Source: Cordia subcordata (taxonomy: Eukaryota; Streptophyta; Magnoliopsida; Boraginales; Cordiaceae). From it: a stretch of DNA of 64,000 nucleotides. The stretch is taken from contig JAPTOF010000002.1 of the NCBI GenBank assembly GCA_028554755.1, forward strand, positions 27,957,001 to 28,021,000, in the 5' to 3' direction. Numbering within the stretch: the stretch's first letter is position 1; each line of letters starts with the position of its first letter. Under the pieces are notes generated by a model. The model was not told the DNA's origin and did not search any database. It was given only the letters and a program-made list of their open reading frames with translations. A program made the translations under genes and the position numbers. Below, piece by piece: positions 1-13,800 of this stretch.

Positions 1-3000
1 ATTTATGCTAGGGATTAATATTGGTTCCTAAAGTTATCTCGAACCCAAGAAAACCTAATGAGAAGCGGCAAATTACTAGCTATCTTGCGCTAGTGTAAAA
101 TAGTATTAGTACCAAATTTAGTAAAGCTATGAAGCATTAGTTTGCTAAACACAATTTCTCCTTTCGATAAGAAAGATATATTTTTCCCAAAGTCAAATAC
201 CACTATCACAAACATATAATATTCTATGATCCTCTTCCCTCGATTTCTTATAGGAATTTCTTGAGTCGTTGTTCATCATTTATCGTCATAAAATTTGTTG
301 GAGATTCTAAAAATTACCACTCTCTTCAGTAGTAGGAGCTAATTAGTTCAAATGAACTATGACAAAAAAGAAAAAAAAAAAAAAAAAAGAAGAAGAAGAA
401 GAAGAAGAAGGAAGAAGCCATTATTATCCATGGCCAGTGCCTTAACTTGCTTCCTTCGCTCTTTGACAATTTATTTCTATGCATTTGGTATTTCAAAGCT
501 ACCCGTTTCAACATCTTCTCTTACTATTGGTAGCCAGCTTGCTTTTGCTGCAGGCTTTTTCCTTTTTTTTTCCTTTTGTTCTTTTTAAGCAAAATTTCAC
601 TGCAAATTCAGTAAATGGTATCGTTTTGTTACTGTTGGAACTGCGATTTTGGCTGTGCATACAAGAAGCGATCGGCCCAGAAGGAAAGAACAAAGAGAAT
701 GTACTAGCGTTTGTGTTGACGCTTGCAGCTGGATTCAAATGGTCATGAATTTTTTTGCCACTGTTTTCTGCAACATAAATAGGGATGTTCACAAATAATG
801 ACTCATAACTCTTATCTCTTCTAGTCAATGTTTAAAAAAGATCAAAAAATTTTGGTTCACGTCACATCATATCGCTCTATTTTTCCTATAACATGGTTTG
901 TTTTACTCCTCCATGCTTCAAAATGACCAAAAAGTTTTGGTCGACTTGAAAATTTTTTCCCCGTTCTCTCACAGACACACAGTGAAATAATGTGATGATC
1001 AATTCTGAAGTTCAACCCTACCCAAAAAAAAAAGACAGAACAGTCATAAATTCGCAATTAGGATCGATAGATGGGATATACTCTGCCGGCTAGGATATAT
1101 CCTTGTCTTATCCACATAACGTATGCATGGTGGTTATATAGACCAATTTGAGAACATTGCATACTACGATAACTCTTTTGACTTCTATTTTTCTCTTTTG
1201 TCAATCCAAAATTTAATTAGTAATGATGAAACAATAAGCCTTAACCACAGTACCACATATAAGTCATACTGCAGGCGACACGTTAGATCAAAATCAACTA
1301 AAAACTACTAGGAAATTGAGGCTTGATGAAAGATGCAAGAAAACGTCTATACAGTGGGTAGTAGAGGTGATTTACCTGATCATAGTTATAACTTCTTTTA
1401 AAAAAAAAAAATCAAATTTTGTATTTAGATAACTAAATGCAAATTATCTGCAAATGTAATTAACTTTATCACATATGGGCAAATTTAATTAACTACCGCT
1501 AACAGTAATGACAACTAATTAATGGCGGTTAAAAGATTATCCTGGGAGACTCCAAGTGACACAAACACTATGTTAACTAGTGCTTTCATTTGCACGGGCT
1601 TATTTAAGTTCTCTATGTATTTTTTTTGTTTTTTAAATATTTATATTCGGGTATTTTTTATTATTTTTAAATATATATAAAAATTAATTCTAGTGCTTTT
1701 TTTTTTTTTTGAAATATCTTATGAATATGGTACCATTATGCTCAAAAATCAAGTATGACTTTTGATATTCACTTAAATAATACAATGACATGACTTAACC
1801 ATTTTATTTAGTAAATTTTTTCAATTAAAGAATACTTTTAGTTCATCAAATTAGTAAAGTTATTTTAGTCATATTTGGTTTTAATGGCAGGAGTTAAATT
1901 AAATATTTTTAGAAAAAATCACATTTGATTTGGATATTTTGAAATAATAAAGACTGGATATAAAAGGAAATAATAGAAACTTGTAGTAATCATAGAGATT
2001 TATTAGTATTAAAGATTATTTAATAAAAACAAATATAAAAACTTAATGAAAATATGACACAGCATCTCCTAAAGTCTCTTAAATTTTGATGAAGTATAGT
2101 CATCATCATCATCATTACTACTATTACTACTACTACTTCTACTTCTATATAGTATAATTATATAGAAGAATTACTAAGTATCATTTCATTTTCTGTAGTA
2201 ATTTTTGTACCATTATTCTTGCTTGAATTGTTAAAAATAATAGGGACTAATTTAAGAAAAATATTGGTACTTATAACATAATTTCCTCATTTGTTAGTGT
2301 ACTATATTTGTAAAATCTATATCATATAATATTATATTATACAATGGGACTAATTTGAATAAGTTGTGAAATATTAAGAATTAATATAAATGTATTGAAA
2401 TAATAAAAATTTTGACTATATTCACTAGCTAGTTTGACTATATCTTTAAAATATTATCAATTTACTTAAATAGTTTAAAAATCCTCATTATTTTACTCAT
2501 ATTTATTCTAATTTGAATAATTTTATTAAATGTAAAGGACTAATATGAAATTTCTTAACTAATAAATACTTACTTGATTGTTTAATTTAGGGACTAATTT
2601 GACTATGTAGTAAAATATTATGAATCAATTTGAACAGTTTAAAACAATAAGAGCTTAGTTAGATAAAAATAATAATATTAGGGGCTTATAACACTATTTA
2701 TACTTTTAAAATTAATGATCTTTTTAACCTTGCACATAACCACTTGCAAGAGTATAAAATTAACTTATACTCTCTCCATAAAAGTTGATGTGACATGTCA
2801 CTTTGAACTCTACTGGATACAACTTATATATATTATTTTTAAATTTTTGTATTTTTTCATTATTTCTAAATATCTATAAAAATTAATTCTAGTACTTTTT
2901 TATTCTTATTTTTATTTTTTTAATTAGAATATGATGTATAAATTAATTAAATTAATGAGTTTTTTTAGACTTTGTTACTTTAAACTCATTAAAAAGAAAT

Positions 3001-3700
3001 ATATAGGTGGTGCATAAATATAATTAAATATCTTTTAACTCCATTACAATGATGAGATTAGGAAGTGATGTATAAATGTGATTAAACACTATAATATATA
3101 AATTTATAATAATGTAATAATATTAAAAATAAAATTTATGATGACTTGGCAAAAAAATGAATGCTAATGTAGTACCCTTCTTTAAGCTTCTTTGAATTTA
3201 ACTTTTATATATATATATATATATATATGGATTGAAAAGAATAGGGGAGAGGAATGGCTTACAGACTTTTAATTGTTTTCTTGTTTGGGTTGGGAGGATA
3301 TAAAAAGTGAAGGTAAAGGAAGGAAAAGCCTCACCCCCTCCATAGCTCCGAAACTTAGTCCTCCCAAACTGGTGCCAAATAGAGAGAAGATGTTCTATTT
3401 TGTGACATGGGTATTCTAATCTTTATTTGAACTGTTGCATAAAATAAGAGAAGGATATAAAATCAACTATATATAAAATTTATCCCTCATCCCTAGTCTA
3501 GAAAAAACAAAAGAAAGACAGAAAAACCTCATAATCCCTTATGTTTTTTTCCTTAATAAATTTCACACGACCCAAACAAGAATTAACCCCTTTCTGTCTT
3601 TTTCTTTATAATACTTTCCTTTCTTCTCCTTTATTAAACTTTTCCCCTAAACCCAAATATAGTGTAACAGTCCAGCTGAGCATTATTGCACTGCTTAATG
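1..3700. other. AT-rich intergenic DNA, no gene seen
   Basis: No open frame here resembles a protein I recognise; the short ones come from A, T or AAG-rich low-complexity sequence, such as the A-run and AAG repeat near 365-412. Two kinds of decayed repeat are visible. The motif GGGACTAATTTGA followed by an AT-rich tail recurs near 2246, 2345 and 2591. A segment ending in AAAAATTAATTCTAG occurs near 1640-1706 and again near 2836-2905, so 1.2 kb of sequence lies between direct repeats. A TA microsatellite lies at about 3209-3228. These look like remnants of old transposons, but I cannot name a family. Confidence 0.6.
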
Positions 3701-4676
3701 CATGAGCACTAAGTAATAAGTATGCAAAAGCGCAGAAACCATTAACTATATATGTCCATCTAGATTTTTACAACAAAGATGATCAGTTGAGTTGCAACAA
3801 GGCCGGCCACATCCTCATGATAATAGAACAACGTATCTTCTTCAGCTTCGAATGAAAATGTGCCGTAAAAATGAAAATAGAAACAATTAATTAAATCATG
3901 CACTCCATGCAGAAATTGCAAGAGTGCTTCTTCACCTAATAGCAAAAGATAGAAAACAAACAGAAGAATTGGCCTTTCAGTATTATCTCCTAACCAACAA
4001 GAAAACGTACAAGAAGAGCGAATGGAAACAGTCCGCCATGATCGATCATTTCTGATGCATGCAATGACAGACAAATGCAGAAAATTCCAACTACTGTAAG
4101 AGCACAAACAAGAACTCTCTCATGCACGAAGGGATTTTATATGTTGTCGCAAGTAAAAGTAATCAAATTTTGGAATATTGGTTCAGCAATAAGAGACACA
4201 ACTCACCAATTTAGAAGAGAGGCCTCTCTAAGGGTCGGCAAGCACCACCAGAATAGAGTTGGAAAACAAACGAAACCAAAAGCCTTCGTAGAAGTTAATC
4301 AAAGAGATTTACATTTTCTTTGCCGTGAGATTTATTTTCTATACAACGCTCAGCGTCAGTTGACTTCCTCAATGACCATAGGAGGAAGGGAAGGTCAAAT
4401 CATGTGCAATCCGGGTTCTGATCAAGGAGAGAACATACCCCCGGAAGAAAAATGCAACTGATGGAAGATACTCCAAGACCAAAATTTCTGTCAATCATAT
4501 ACGAATTTAGGCTTTGACTAATCTCAATCGATCAGAGGAACATTCACTTTATGCATTCAGATATTATCCAGATGAAGTCAGGAGAACACTGGTGGAGAAT
4601 GATGAAACCAGCAACTCATAAAGGATACCATCTTGAATCCAGATGCTCATCTCTCAGTATCAGCATGAGACAGCTC
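3701..4676. other. Downstream flank and probable 3' UTR of the DnaJ gene
   Basis: This stretch lies directly downstream of the DnaJ stop codons, which are read on the minus strand. Its composition is less AT-biased than the far-left intergenic DNA, as expected for transcribed UTR. Frames of 115 codons (minus, 3760-4107) and 128 codons (plus, 4075-4461) exist, but neither matches a family I know. No polyadenylation site can be fixed by eye. Confidence 0.35.
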
Positions 4677-4812
4677 TCATCCAATGGCTTTGCGGAGCAA
4701 CAGAAGGATCAACATGAATACTGAGAACTCCACAATGAATTTAGGGGCTGCGACATGTTCAAGGACACGTTGCCACCTGTAAGTTCAACCAGTAGATAGC
4801 TGCTGATAAAGC
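4677..4812 (-). other. ATJ1: Alternative terminal exons of the DnaJ gene
   Basis: After exon 18 (ending at 5634, phase 2) two acceptors are usable. The upstream one (AG at 4814-4813) gives an ending ...[10 protein letters not shown] with a TGA at 4787-4785; from memory this is how Arabidopsis ATJ1 ends. The downstream one (AG at 4778-4777) skips that stop and opens 32 further residues to a TGA at 4679-4677. This second tail contains [15 protein letters not shown] followed by a basic Arg-Lys end, which resembles a tail-anchor membrane segment. Both endings keep the frame. Which is used, and where, cannot be told from DNA alone. Confidence 0.6.
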
Positions 4813-7800
4813 CTGTTAACCATTTCCATGTTCACCACACTTAGAATGGTGACTAAATAAAGAAGCTAAATATTTTACAGCCATGAAAAAGTCAAAAATG
4901 ATTTGACCAAGACAAAAATGATTTGAGCAATGTGATACAATCTTGCAATAAAAACCTGAAAAGTTTACATCTAGCATATTGCATACAGAGTTCAACCAAG
5001 CCATAGAATAGATGAGGATGGAAAAAAGAAATATATGCTTGGAACAAATCAAATTGATGAAGGGAAAAATAAAAGAAAGTCAATAAACAAGCAAATGCAT
5101 TTAAAATAGTTCCTCTTTTTGTTCATTTGTTGTTATCTCTACCAATTCTATTCACAAACGAAAAACCGACCTTTCAACCTGGTGACTTCGATATATTGAC
5201 ATTTACATGCATGTATAAATAATGTGTATGAAAACACAAGTATAGTTCTCCTCTACGCATCTATGTGCATTATGCTCAAATAAGCTTCAGTTCAACTCAA
5301 AGATAGCTCTAATTGATTGTGTTGTGCATCAGTGTGCATGTGAGGGAGAGAGTGTCATCATATGTATGCAAGTGAGAGAGAGAGAGAGAGGCATTTATAA
5401 ATCATCATCGTATCCCTTACCTGTGTGGAGAGAGCTTAAATTACTTAACAATGAGAACTCTAAATTTCAAAGAAATTGACATTATACCAATCATCCAGAG
5501 GAACCTATGGGGTCTTTTTCCTCTGTTATTGCTCAGAGGGACTGATACAGATTCCTGACAGCATTCTTTTTCACTTTCCCTAGACAATAAACTTTCTATC
5601 CACCCTCAAGAAGCAGATAACCGAAATACTTACCAATTCTGTTCGGTATACTCGTTATTTTCAGAATTGATTTCCTCCTCAGCAAATTCTTCAAGTATAG
5701 CATGTTGCCTTTCGTTTACCACTCTGCAGAAAATTTAAAGGAAAATAATTAAAGTAATTAACTTTCTCCAAGCAAATCTGCAAGCTTATTGCAGCTCAGA
5801 TCAAAATAAATTTGGAGAAATCGGGCAGTTAAAATTCACTGCATTTGTCAAAAAATGTAAAACATTAATTTGAACAAATGAAGAAAGAGGAATCTTTAAG
5901 AGAACTATTTTCTAATTCCTCGGGGAAATGTTAGTAGAAGTATTTCAGATGGTAAGCCACATGACCATAGACAACAGATTGATGGGAGCTTATTTCACAA
6001 AGATATAGAAGAAACAGAAACACAATTAAGAATTTCACATATTAGTTTTGGAACTTAAAGTTCAAATTTATATGCTGGACACATTTTATATGGACCTTCA
6101 TTTTTGGGGTAAATAATTCTGGATCAAGTATAGATCAAAATCAAATAAATATTCATTTCCACTCTGAATATCATATTCGGTGCTAGCCCAATTGATATTA
6201 ACTGTAAGGAAGAAACACAACAAGAAAAGGTTGAGACAATCAATGTTGTCACTCAGGTTGCCTAGGTAAATCAAATAATATGTAACCCTAAATGATAATG
6301 AAAGAATTGTTGCAATATTTCGCCTATGACACATTGCAGACATAAACACCCTAGATTCAAATAAAGCTTTTATATCACAGTCACATGCAAATAAAAAATA
6401 GTTTAAAAGTTTTGAGTTCAATTATGGTAATTATTTAGCATCTGCACTATACTAAGCCTCACGAGAATCTGGCAGCAAAAATTAGAATTAGTATACTACC
6501 CTCATAAATCACATCCATCATTTGTAGCATCTAAGATTATGGGAGAGCTTTTTACATGTTAACATTTGTTCATGAAGAAATAAAAATTATAAATGCAATT
6601 GGGCAGATTCACCCAATCAATGTGCTCTTTTGGCATCTCAATCAACAAAAGAACCAAATCACTTATCAAGATTTTACATTTTTCTGATTTTCCATACTTG
6701 GTGGAAATGGGTATATTTGTTCAAAGCTATCACATAATCAAGAAGAAACTCGAAGGGGTAGGAACAACTTATTAAGTGAGAGATCCTTTTCCACAACATT
6801 TACAAAACCATTATTTTCGCACATAGCAAACTATATGACCTATAGCATATCAGTGACTACTTACCTTTTGCACTGTTGGCATTAATTAAGTTTTACCACT
6901 TTCTATTTAAGAGGCACAACAGTCAAAGAGGAATGATAGAGCACTAACGTTGGTAAGTTTATCCGAAATCGAACATATTGATCTCCATGATCCACCAAAA
7001 ACCCACTCCTCGGCAGGCCTGGAGCAATAAGTACGCAAGGAAGTAATAAGAATGCAGGATTATCAACTAGCACATGTTTCACAAAGACAGGAGCTTATAC
7101 CTCTGCCTCTAAGAATGACAAGCTGTCCATGCTGTACCCCCTTAGGTATCTACAAAGACCAGAAGCAAAAACAGGAAACAGAGGTACGATGAATAAAATA
7201 TACACAGAACAATCAGCCACACTGATATAACAACTGCTGGCAGAAAAAAGTAATATACGAGTATATGTAGAACTTAAAAACATAATATACTACTAAAAAT
7301 TAATCAATGAATGGACATAATGACATAAAAACTAGCAAAAGAAATAATATAACTAAAACAAATAATAATAACTCTTAACAGTTCTCGAATCAGTTGTCAC
7401 TCTTTAAGTTATTGTTCCTTAGATTATTAACTAGTCAATCTTTTATCTATATTTATTGCTCAACCACCAGTCTGATCTTTCACTACATGGAAAATCGGCA
7501 TCAATTAGTAAGTTTTGTCTATTAGCTTGAAACTTTTCTCTGTTTTCTTGATGAAAACAGGAATAGCAACATTCACCTACAAGGATAAGTCCACAACATA
7601 ATGTCTTGAAGTGAAAACAATAATCATATGCAGAAATACCATAAAAACACTATATTTGGACCCAAACCAGAATAATTCAAAGAGAAGTGAAAGAGAATAG
7701 ACGACAGGAGAGGAACACAAGTACATAACGCCATTCAAAGTATAAGAGACGAAATAAAATAAAGCAAGACTATTAGTCATACTTGCACTTGTGTCTTCCC

Positions 7801-10800
7801 AGACAGAGTGGGTACTTCAACTCTCCCACCAAGAATAGCCTGTAAAATACTTAACGAGTATTAGTTACTTCTGCAGGATGGGGGAATCTATACAGAACTA
7901 TCCTGACACCCATCTCAAACACTATTACTATCTCTAAAAATAATGGAACTAACACTTAAAGCCACTGGAAGATCTTTTCTACAATGGAAAAGCCAGAAAT
8001 AGAATGGATGGCAAAGTCAAACATCGAAATGAGTAAAATACGCATTAGTTCTTACTTGTGTAAAGCTGATATTAGAATCAACATAAATGTCAGCACCATC
8101 TCTAGCAAAAATCGGATCTTCAGAAACCTGAAAAAAGTATACAGGAATGTTTATTAAACACGACTATGATATAAATTTGTGAAAAGAATAAGAAAATTTG
8201 GAATTAATTAAAGATAGGATAGAGTCCATAAAGAAAGTAGCAATAGGATGGAAAGGAAACATTTTCAGATCTTTACTCTTAAAAATGATGATTTTGAAAA
8301 TGATAAACCTTTTCAGAGAAAAGAACTTTCTTCAGAAACAAGAAAAGGAGAAAATGGTTTATGTCCATCTTCTCAGAAGAGAAACACAAGGACATTCAAG
8401 AATTTAAATAGTTAGACATAGAAATGTTATAACATGGTAAATGTTCAACATTCAATAGTAAATTGAATGTTAAAGGCAAACAATCCTTCTCAACATCCAA
8501 CAAATGTCTATCTACACCAGAGCCAACTGGTAAATACATAAGGAAGTCTGATTTGTCAGTGCTTCTCTTTAGGTACTTAAGAGACAACAGTAGACCAGAG
8601 GACTTAACCCAAGTAGGACCCTGTCCTCCTCTAGTTCACAGGTTTGATTTATCTCCATCACATGCATTCCAAACCTTCATCCAAAATGACTGGAACAGCT
8701 TTAGACCATATGTAGACCCAGTTCAAGCCCCTTAACACGACTATTCCATCTACAGTGGAAAAATCCTAATAAAGGAAATATATCAGAACTAGCTAAGACA
8801 AACTTTTTTGTCATTCAGGCATGCATCTTTTAATCTTTAACTCAATGCTTTAAGGTTATTACAAAACCCAGAAAACAACTGAAGACACTAAACTTAAATC
8901 TTTTTATGTCCTCCAACTCATAGCCATCTCCATTGGCAATAAGTAAACCATAATGTGATCTTAACAGCAGTAAATCTCAACCAAATTTACATGCCAACAG
9001 ATATGTAAGACACTAAATCCTGTGGCAGTCAAGTGCATAAGCGCTATCATTTTTGGAACCATCATGACCTCAGAGAAGGAAACATAAGGGAAAGGAATAG
9101 ATTGAGGTGAGCTAAAAGTTAAAGCAAATGTCATGTATTTAAAACAATTCACCGTATAGCATTTCAGTACAATAAAGAGTAGAATCAAATTAAACTTGTT
9201 GCCTTGAGCTTTATGAATAGATTGCCTGGTTGCTTCCCCCGTCCTCCAGTATTGCCAGCTTTTGGTACGCGAATCGTGTCCCCGGAATCCACACCTATTC
9301 CATTAACCAATAGAAGAGGACCAGTGCAGTAAGCAAAATAATGTCATTAGCTTTTGATTTAAATAAAATAAAAAATTTTAAAAAAAATCACTAGCCTCAC
9401 AAATTTATGCAAACATAACATATATGCTTACTTGCTTATACATACAAGGAGTGTCAAGTGAATACTTGTCAAAATGCAGAGTAAAAGCAAACACGAGATC
9501 AATATGGCACATGATACAACTTAAGATCTCCTAAAGGTCTATCGATAGACTGTGCCTTGATCGCATCTTTTTCAGTACCAGACAATAACTTCTGACAAAT
9601 TTAAGGTGTTGGGTCCGCGTTAAGTCTGAATTGTTATGGCGCTCACTCGAGCTTCCAAAAGCTTATATGCATCCAAACAACCACAATCCTTATCATCGCT
9701 AATATTGACATATGTGTTTAATTAGCTTTCTTGGATGTAGCTTCTAGTATTCAAGTGATAGCTTAGGCATTTTGTCTGCACTGGCAGGTAAGTTCTATTA
9801 CCACACAGTTCTATTTGCTATTTTCAAATATCTAATGAGCAAGTCAGGCCCATGCCAAACCCAAACAACTGTGGTGACATTCTCAACCAAAAATAAGGCC
9901 CCTCATACACATTGAAATTCTATTTGGAGAAGTATAGTGCCAAAATGATTTTTCTAGAATTCTGACATGCCAACTCATATCGTAAATCACTGATTCCAGA
10001 TTCGACTCCACATTTTTAATGTCTCAGACGTAATCTTGTCAGTGTCATTAAACATAAACAAAATAGAACACATGCTAGCTAACCCTGTTACAACTGATGG
10101 TTGATGACAAGTGATATTACAAACAACAAAATTTCAACTATTATTATTCAGCTTGAGTTGCTCAGTGATCCCACAAGGAAGAATCAGAAAGTCAAATTTG
10201 ACATCACTAAGAACAGCGTTCCCACAAACCTGGTGGTATTGCTACTGTCAAATCCTTTACTCCATCAACGACTCCAGATCCTCTACACACCCTACAATTA
10301 TCCTATAATCAAAAAATTAATTAAATAATTCCTAACTTCATATTAGCTTTCAAATCATGCATCAGCCAAGAACAACCTTGATAACTCGGCCAGATCCTTT
10401 ACAAGTACCACATGTTGCCGTGAATGGAGGTATTGTCACCTATTAAGTTGGCCACGAAGAAGAAAATAAATAACACATCAGAAACAAAAGTAATCAACAT
10501 ATCAGACTGAACCATACCAAGCGCCCGCCCCCCCCCCAAACCAAAAAAAAAACACACACACAAAAAAAAAAAAAAAAACACAAAAACAAAGTGCGAGAAA
10601 CAAAAGAGGAAAAAAAAAAAAAAAAAGGAGAGTTCAATGGAAGGATAACCTTGCAAAAACAGGGCAGTCAACAAAAAAGCCTAATGTTTCTCATAGGACA
10701 GGTCTGCAAAGGACTTACTCTTCCAATGCCTTGACAAGTGGGACACATCTTTGGCTTGGCATTTGGTGGGTAGCCACGGCCATCTGTGCATTATGACAAT

Positions 10801-13800
10801 CAAAATTCTAAGCAAAGTTCATGCAATTCAATGAAGAACCATGTTTCAAAAATATAGAATTTAAGCTTTGCAAATATAGGATCGGATCCTCATCTCACGT
10901 CTAATTCTGTCACAAACTATGATAGTGGGAATCAAATGGTTCAATAGTCAAAAGAATGACATAAATCCCACACACCCATCAAAATAGCTGTAACAGCTAT
11001 GAAGCTGCAATAGAACACTAAAACTGCCATCTCAAAACAAACGTATATCTCATCAAGATTCAATGCCCTCTATACATGCATGCTTGAGCAGCTTCAATTA
11101 TCCTATGTCCGGCAAACACAAGATCGTTCGTTATTGTTCGATTAGTAAACAATTGTTGGCTTTACGAAGACTCCATACAGCACGCACTGACCTAACATCA
11201 CCCAGCTTTTGTGATGAAATTTCATTACTATTAACGGTCATAATGGTACACATGTCAGATAAATATAGTGTTGGAAGGCTGGAAGCAGTTTTGCACTATT
11301 TCTGTGATTAGGTAATAAGTCAGCCTACAGAATTCCAACTAGTAGAGTCTTCTATTAGAATTCAATCATTTCAGCTAAATTTACTCCTTTAGCCAGTGAC
11401 ATAGTCATAAACAAAAGGATAATTATAATCAGCATTTCTATTGCATTTGACTAAATAATCACACTATCTAAGTGCTACCATACTTTCAGCAATCCATTAC
11501 AAGACCAAAAGGACACTTGTTCTAGCAGATCTTGATTCAATCTTTTCCAGGATATCCTTTACTAACAAGAACATAAATTATGTAATTCTATTTCTTTCCA
11601 TATTAGGCTTTGAACATTAAAAGATGTTTCCTCGCTACTGCAGAAACAGATTATTTATTTTTCTCCCCTGAAGGCTCACTCATATTTTAGATATGAATTC
11701 AGGCAGAAGCCAAATAAGGATCTCTAGTCTCCATTTTCCACTGAAATAAGTTTGCAGGATAAATTTATAAAGAATTATTTTAATATCTGATGCAGAAGCA
11801 AAACAAAGGCAACCTTGTAAGTACACGAATAGAATGTTCCTCATTCATGAAGCATTTGAAACATGATAAGATTTGTATTGCATGGATTATGGGCGAATAT
11901 CTCAGCAAGAGAATATCATGACTGGTTCTGGGGGAATTTCAGTTAGCAAACAAGGACATATGCACATACTTAGCTCTTTCATAAAACAAAAGCTGATGTG
12001 TATACTAAAAGGAATAAATGACTTAGTACACTCTTTAGTCCCTTATATGACAAGACGCATAGAAAATCTTCATTATAGGGTACTGAATTTTCATTTTTGT
12101 CAAGGTAACAACCACTTTACAACAGGTTCTATGTCAAGACTATACAGAAGCAAACATGTGCTAAACATACTGACAGAAGATTCTACTCACAGCAGGAATC
12201 ACAAGGGACACTTGCATCAAAAGATATATGCTTTGTACACCCTGTAGCAGCTTCAGAGAAAGTAAGTGGAAGTTCCACCTATTATGTTCAGACCAACAAT
12301 TAGTAAAAGGTCTCTCAACCTCAAATTGAAACAAATGCCGAATATATAGGGACCAGCAATACCACAAATTCACCTGGATATCCCTTGCGAAACCTTCGCC
12401 TTCATTTTCAAAAATCTGAGAGACATCAAAATATAGTCAAAATCATGGAGATCATGGATCCAATATCAAAGCAGCTCAAGAATTAAATACTAAGAAGAGG
12501 ATACCTCAGAGAAAATTTTATGAAATGAATCAGAGAAATGGGTTCTATAAGAATATCTAAACCCCCCTGCATCTCCACTGCCATAGTTCACATCCTGTGT
12601 ACTTCGAGGACCATCCCTCATCTACCATAGAAAGAAGAACTCAGCTTATCGAACTTTTCTGAAAGCTCAGGAGAAAACAGTCACTGGCCATTGTAGCAAT
12701 GAACAAGCAAAAGGAGGAAGATGTTACCATGTCATATTGTGCTCTCTTCTCAGGATCTTGTAAAATCTGAAATTCATTCCATGATAGAGCAGTGAACAAA
12801 GTTCACGCATAAGAAAACATATCAGAGAGAAGAAGACATTGCTAATTTCATGATAGCAACAAATTATCAAGAGTGTCCTCAAAAGTTACAGACCTCATAT
12901 GCATCTCTTATCTCTTGAAATTTCCTCTTTGAGGAAGGATTGTTCTTGTTTGCATCTGGATGGTACTTCTTTGCCAGCTACAAAATGGTTTGAAAACTCA
13001 GGAGACTCCAAAAATCCAGAACAGGTAAATAATTCAGGGAAGAAAAAATTCCGAATCTCAAGCTTTCCTAATTTGGTTGACATTACTGAGCAAGTATCGT
13101 TGATTCTCTCATGAATCATCTTTCACCCTTCAATTCTCTTCTCCTCATGAGAAACAGATTTAAAACAATGAAAAAAACTATATGGACAAGCTAAAAAACG
13201 TCATATATAAAAATCAGAAAACAAGGGAAATAGAAGAGCCAAAGCAAACACATAATTAAGAGAATCCCAGTTTACCAGACTGACGTAAAAAGAGAAAACA
13301 TGATAAAGAAAAGGGACACATTCTAAAGAAAAATAAGAATCAAGTCATAAGGGATTAGGGGATAGCTCAAGCGGTTGAGACTATTTCCCTCAAGTGCGAG
13401 GTCCTGGGTTCAATCCCATGGGGGTGGGGGGTTTTAAAAAAAAGTATCAAGCCATAAGTTAAAACCAAATTATAGCATGAGAAAGAAAACATGAGAACAT
13501 GTCCTCACAGCATGGAAAGCCTTCTTAATCTCATCTTGACTGGCATCTCTAGAAACACCCAGAACTTCATAATAATCTCTTACTTTGGAGAAACTAACAC
13601 CTGAGCACGAAAGATCACCCAACATCAGAAATCCAACGTAAACCATCAGTCATAAGCAAGAAAGAATTGTTTTAACATATGGGAGGGTAACCTGTCGAAT
13701 GAAAAAGACGTGTGGATGACCCCAGTCCTTGACTTACAAAACCAGCATGTCTTTCAATGAAATTGTAACTGTACAAAGCTGAAAAACATTCCACGAGAAT

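Noticed and set aside
3760..4107. 115-codon minus-strand frame beyond the DnaJ stop, as a possible extra gene or exon
   Set aside because: It lies in the probable 3' UTR, matches no family I know, and neither DnaJ splice form needs it.
4075..4461. 128-codon plus-strand frame
   Set aside because: It is antisense to the DnaJ 3' region, has no domain features and no recognisable splice partners.
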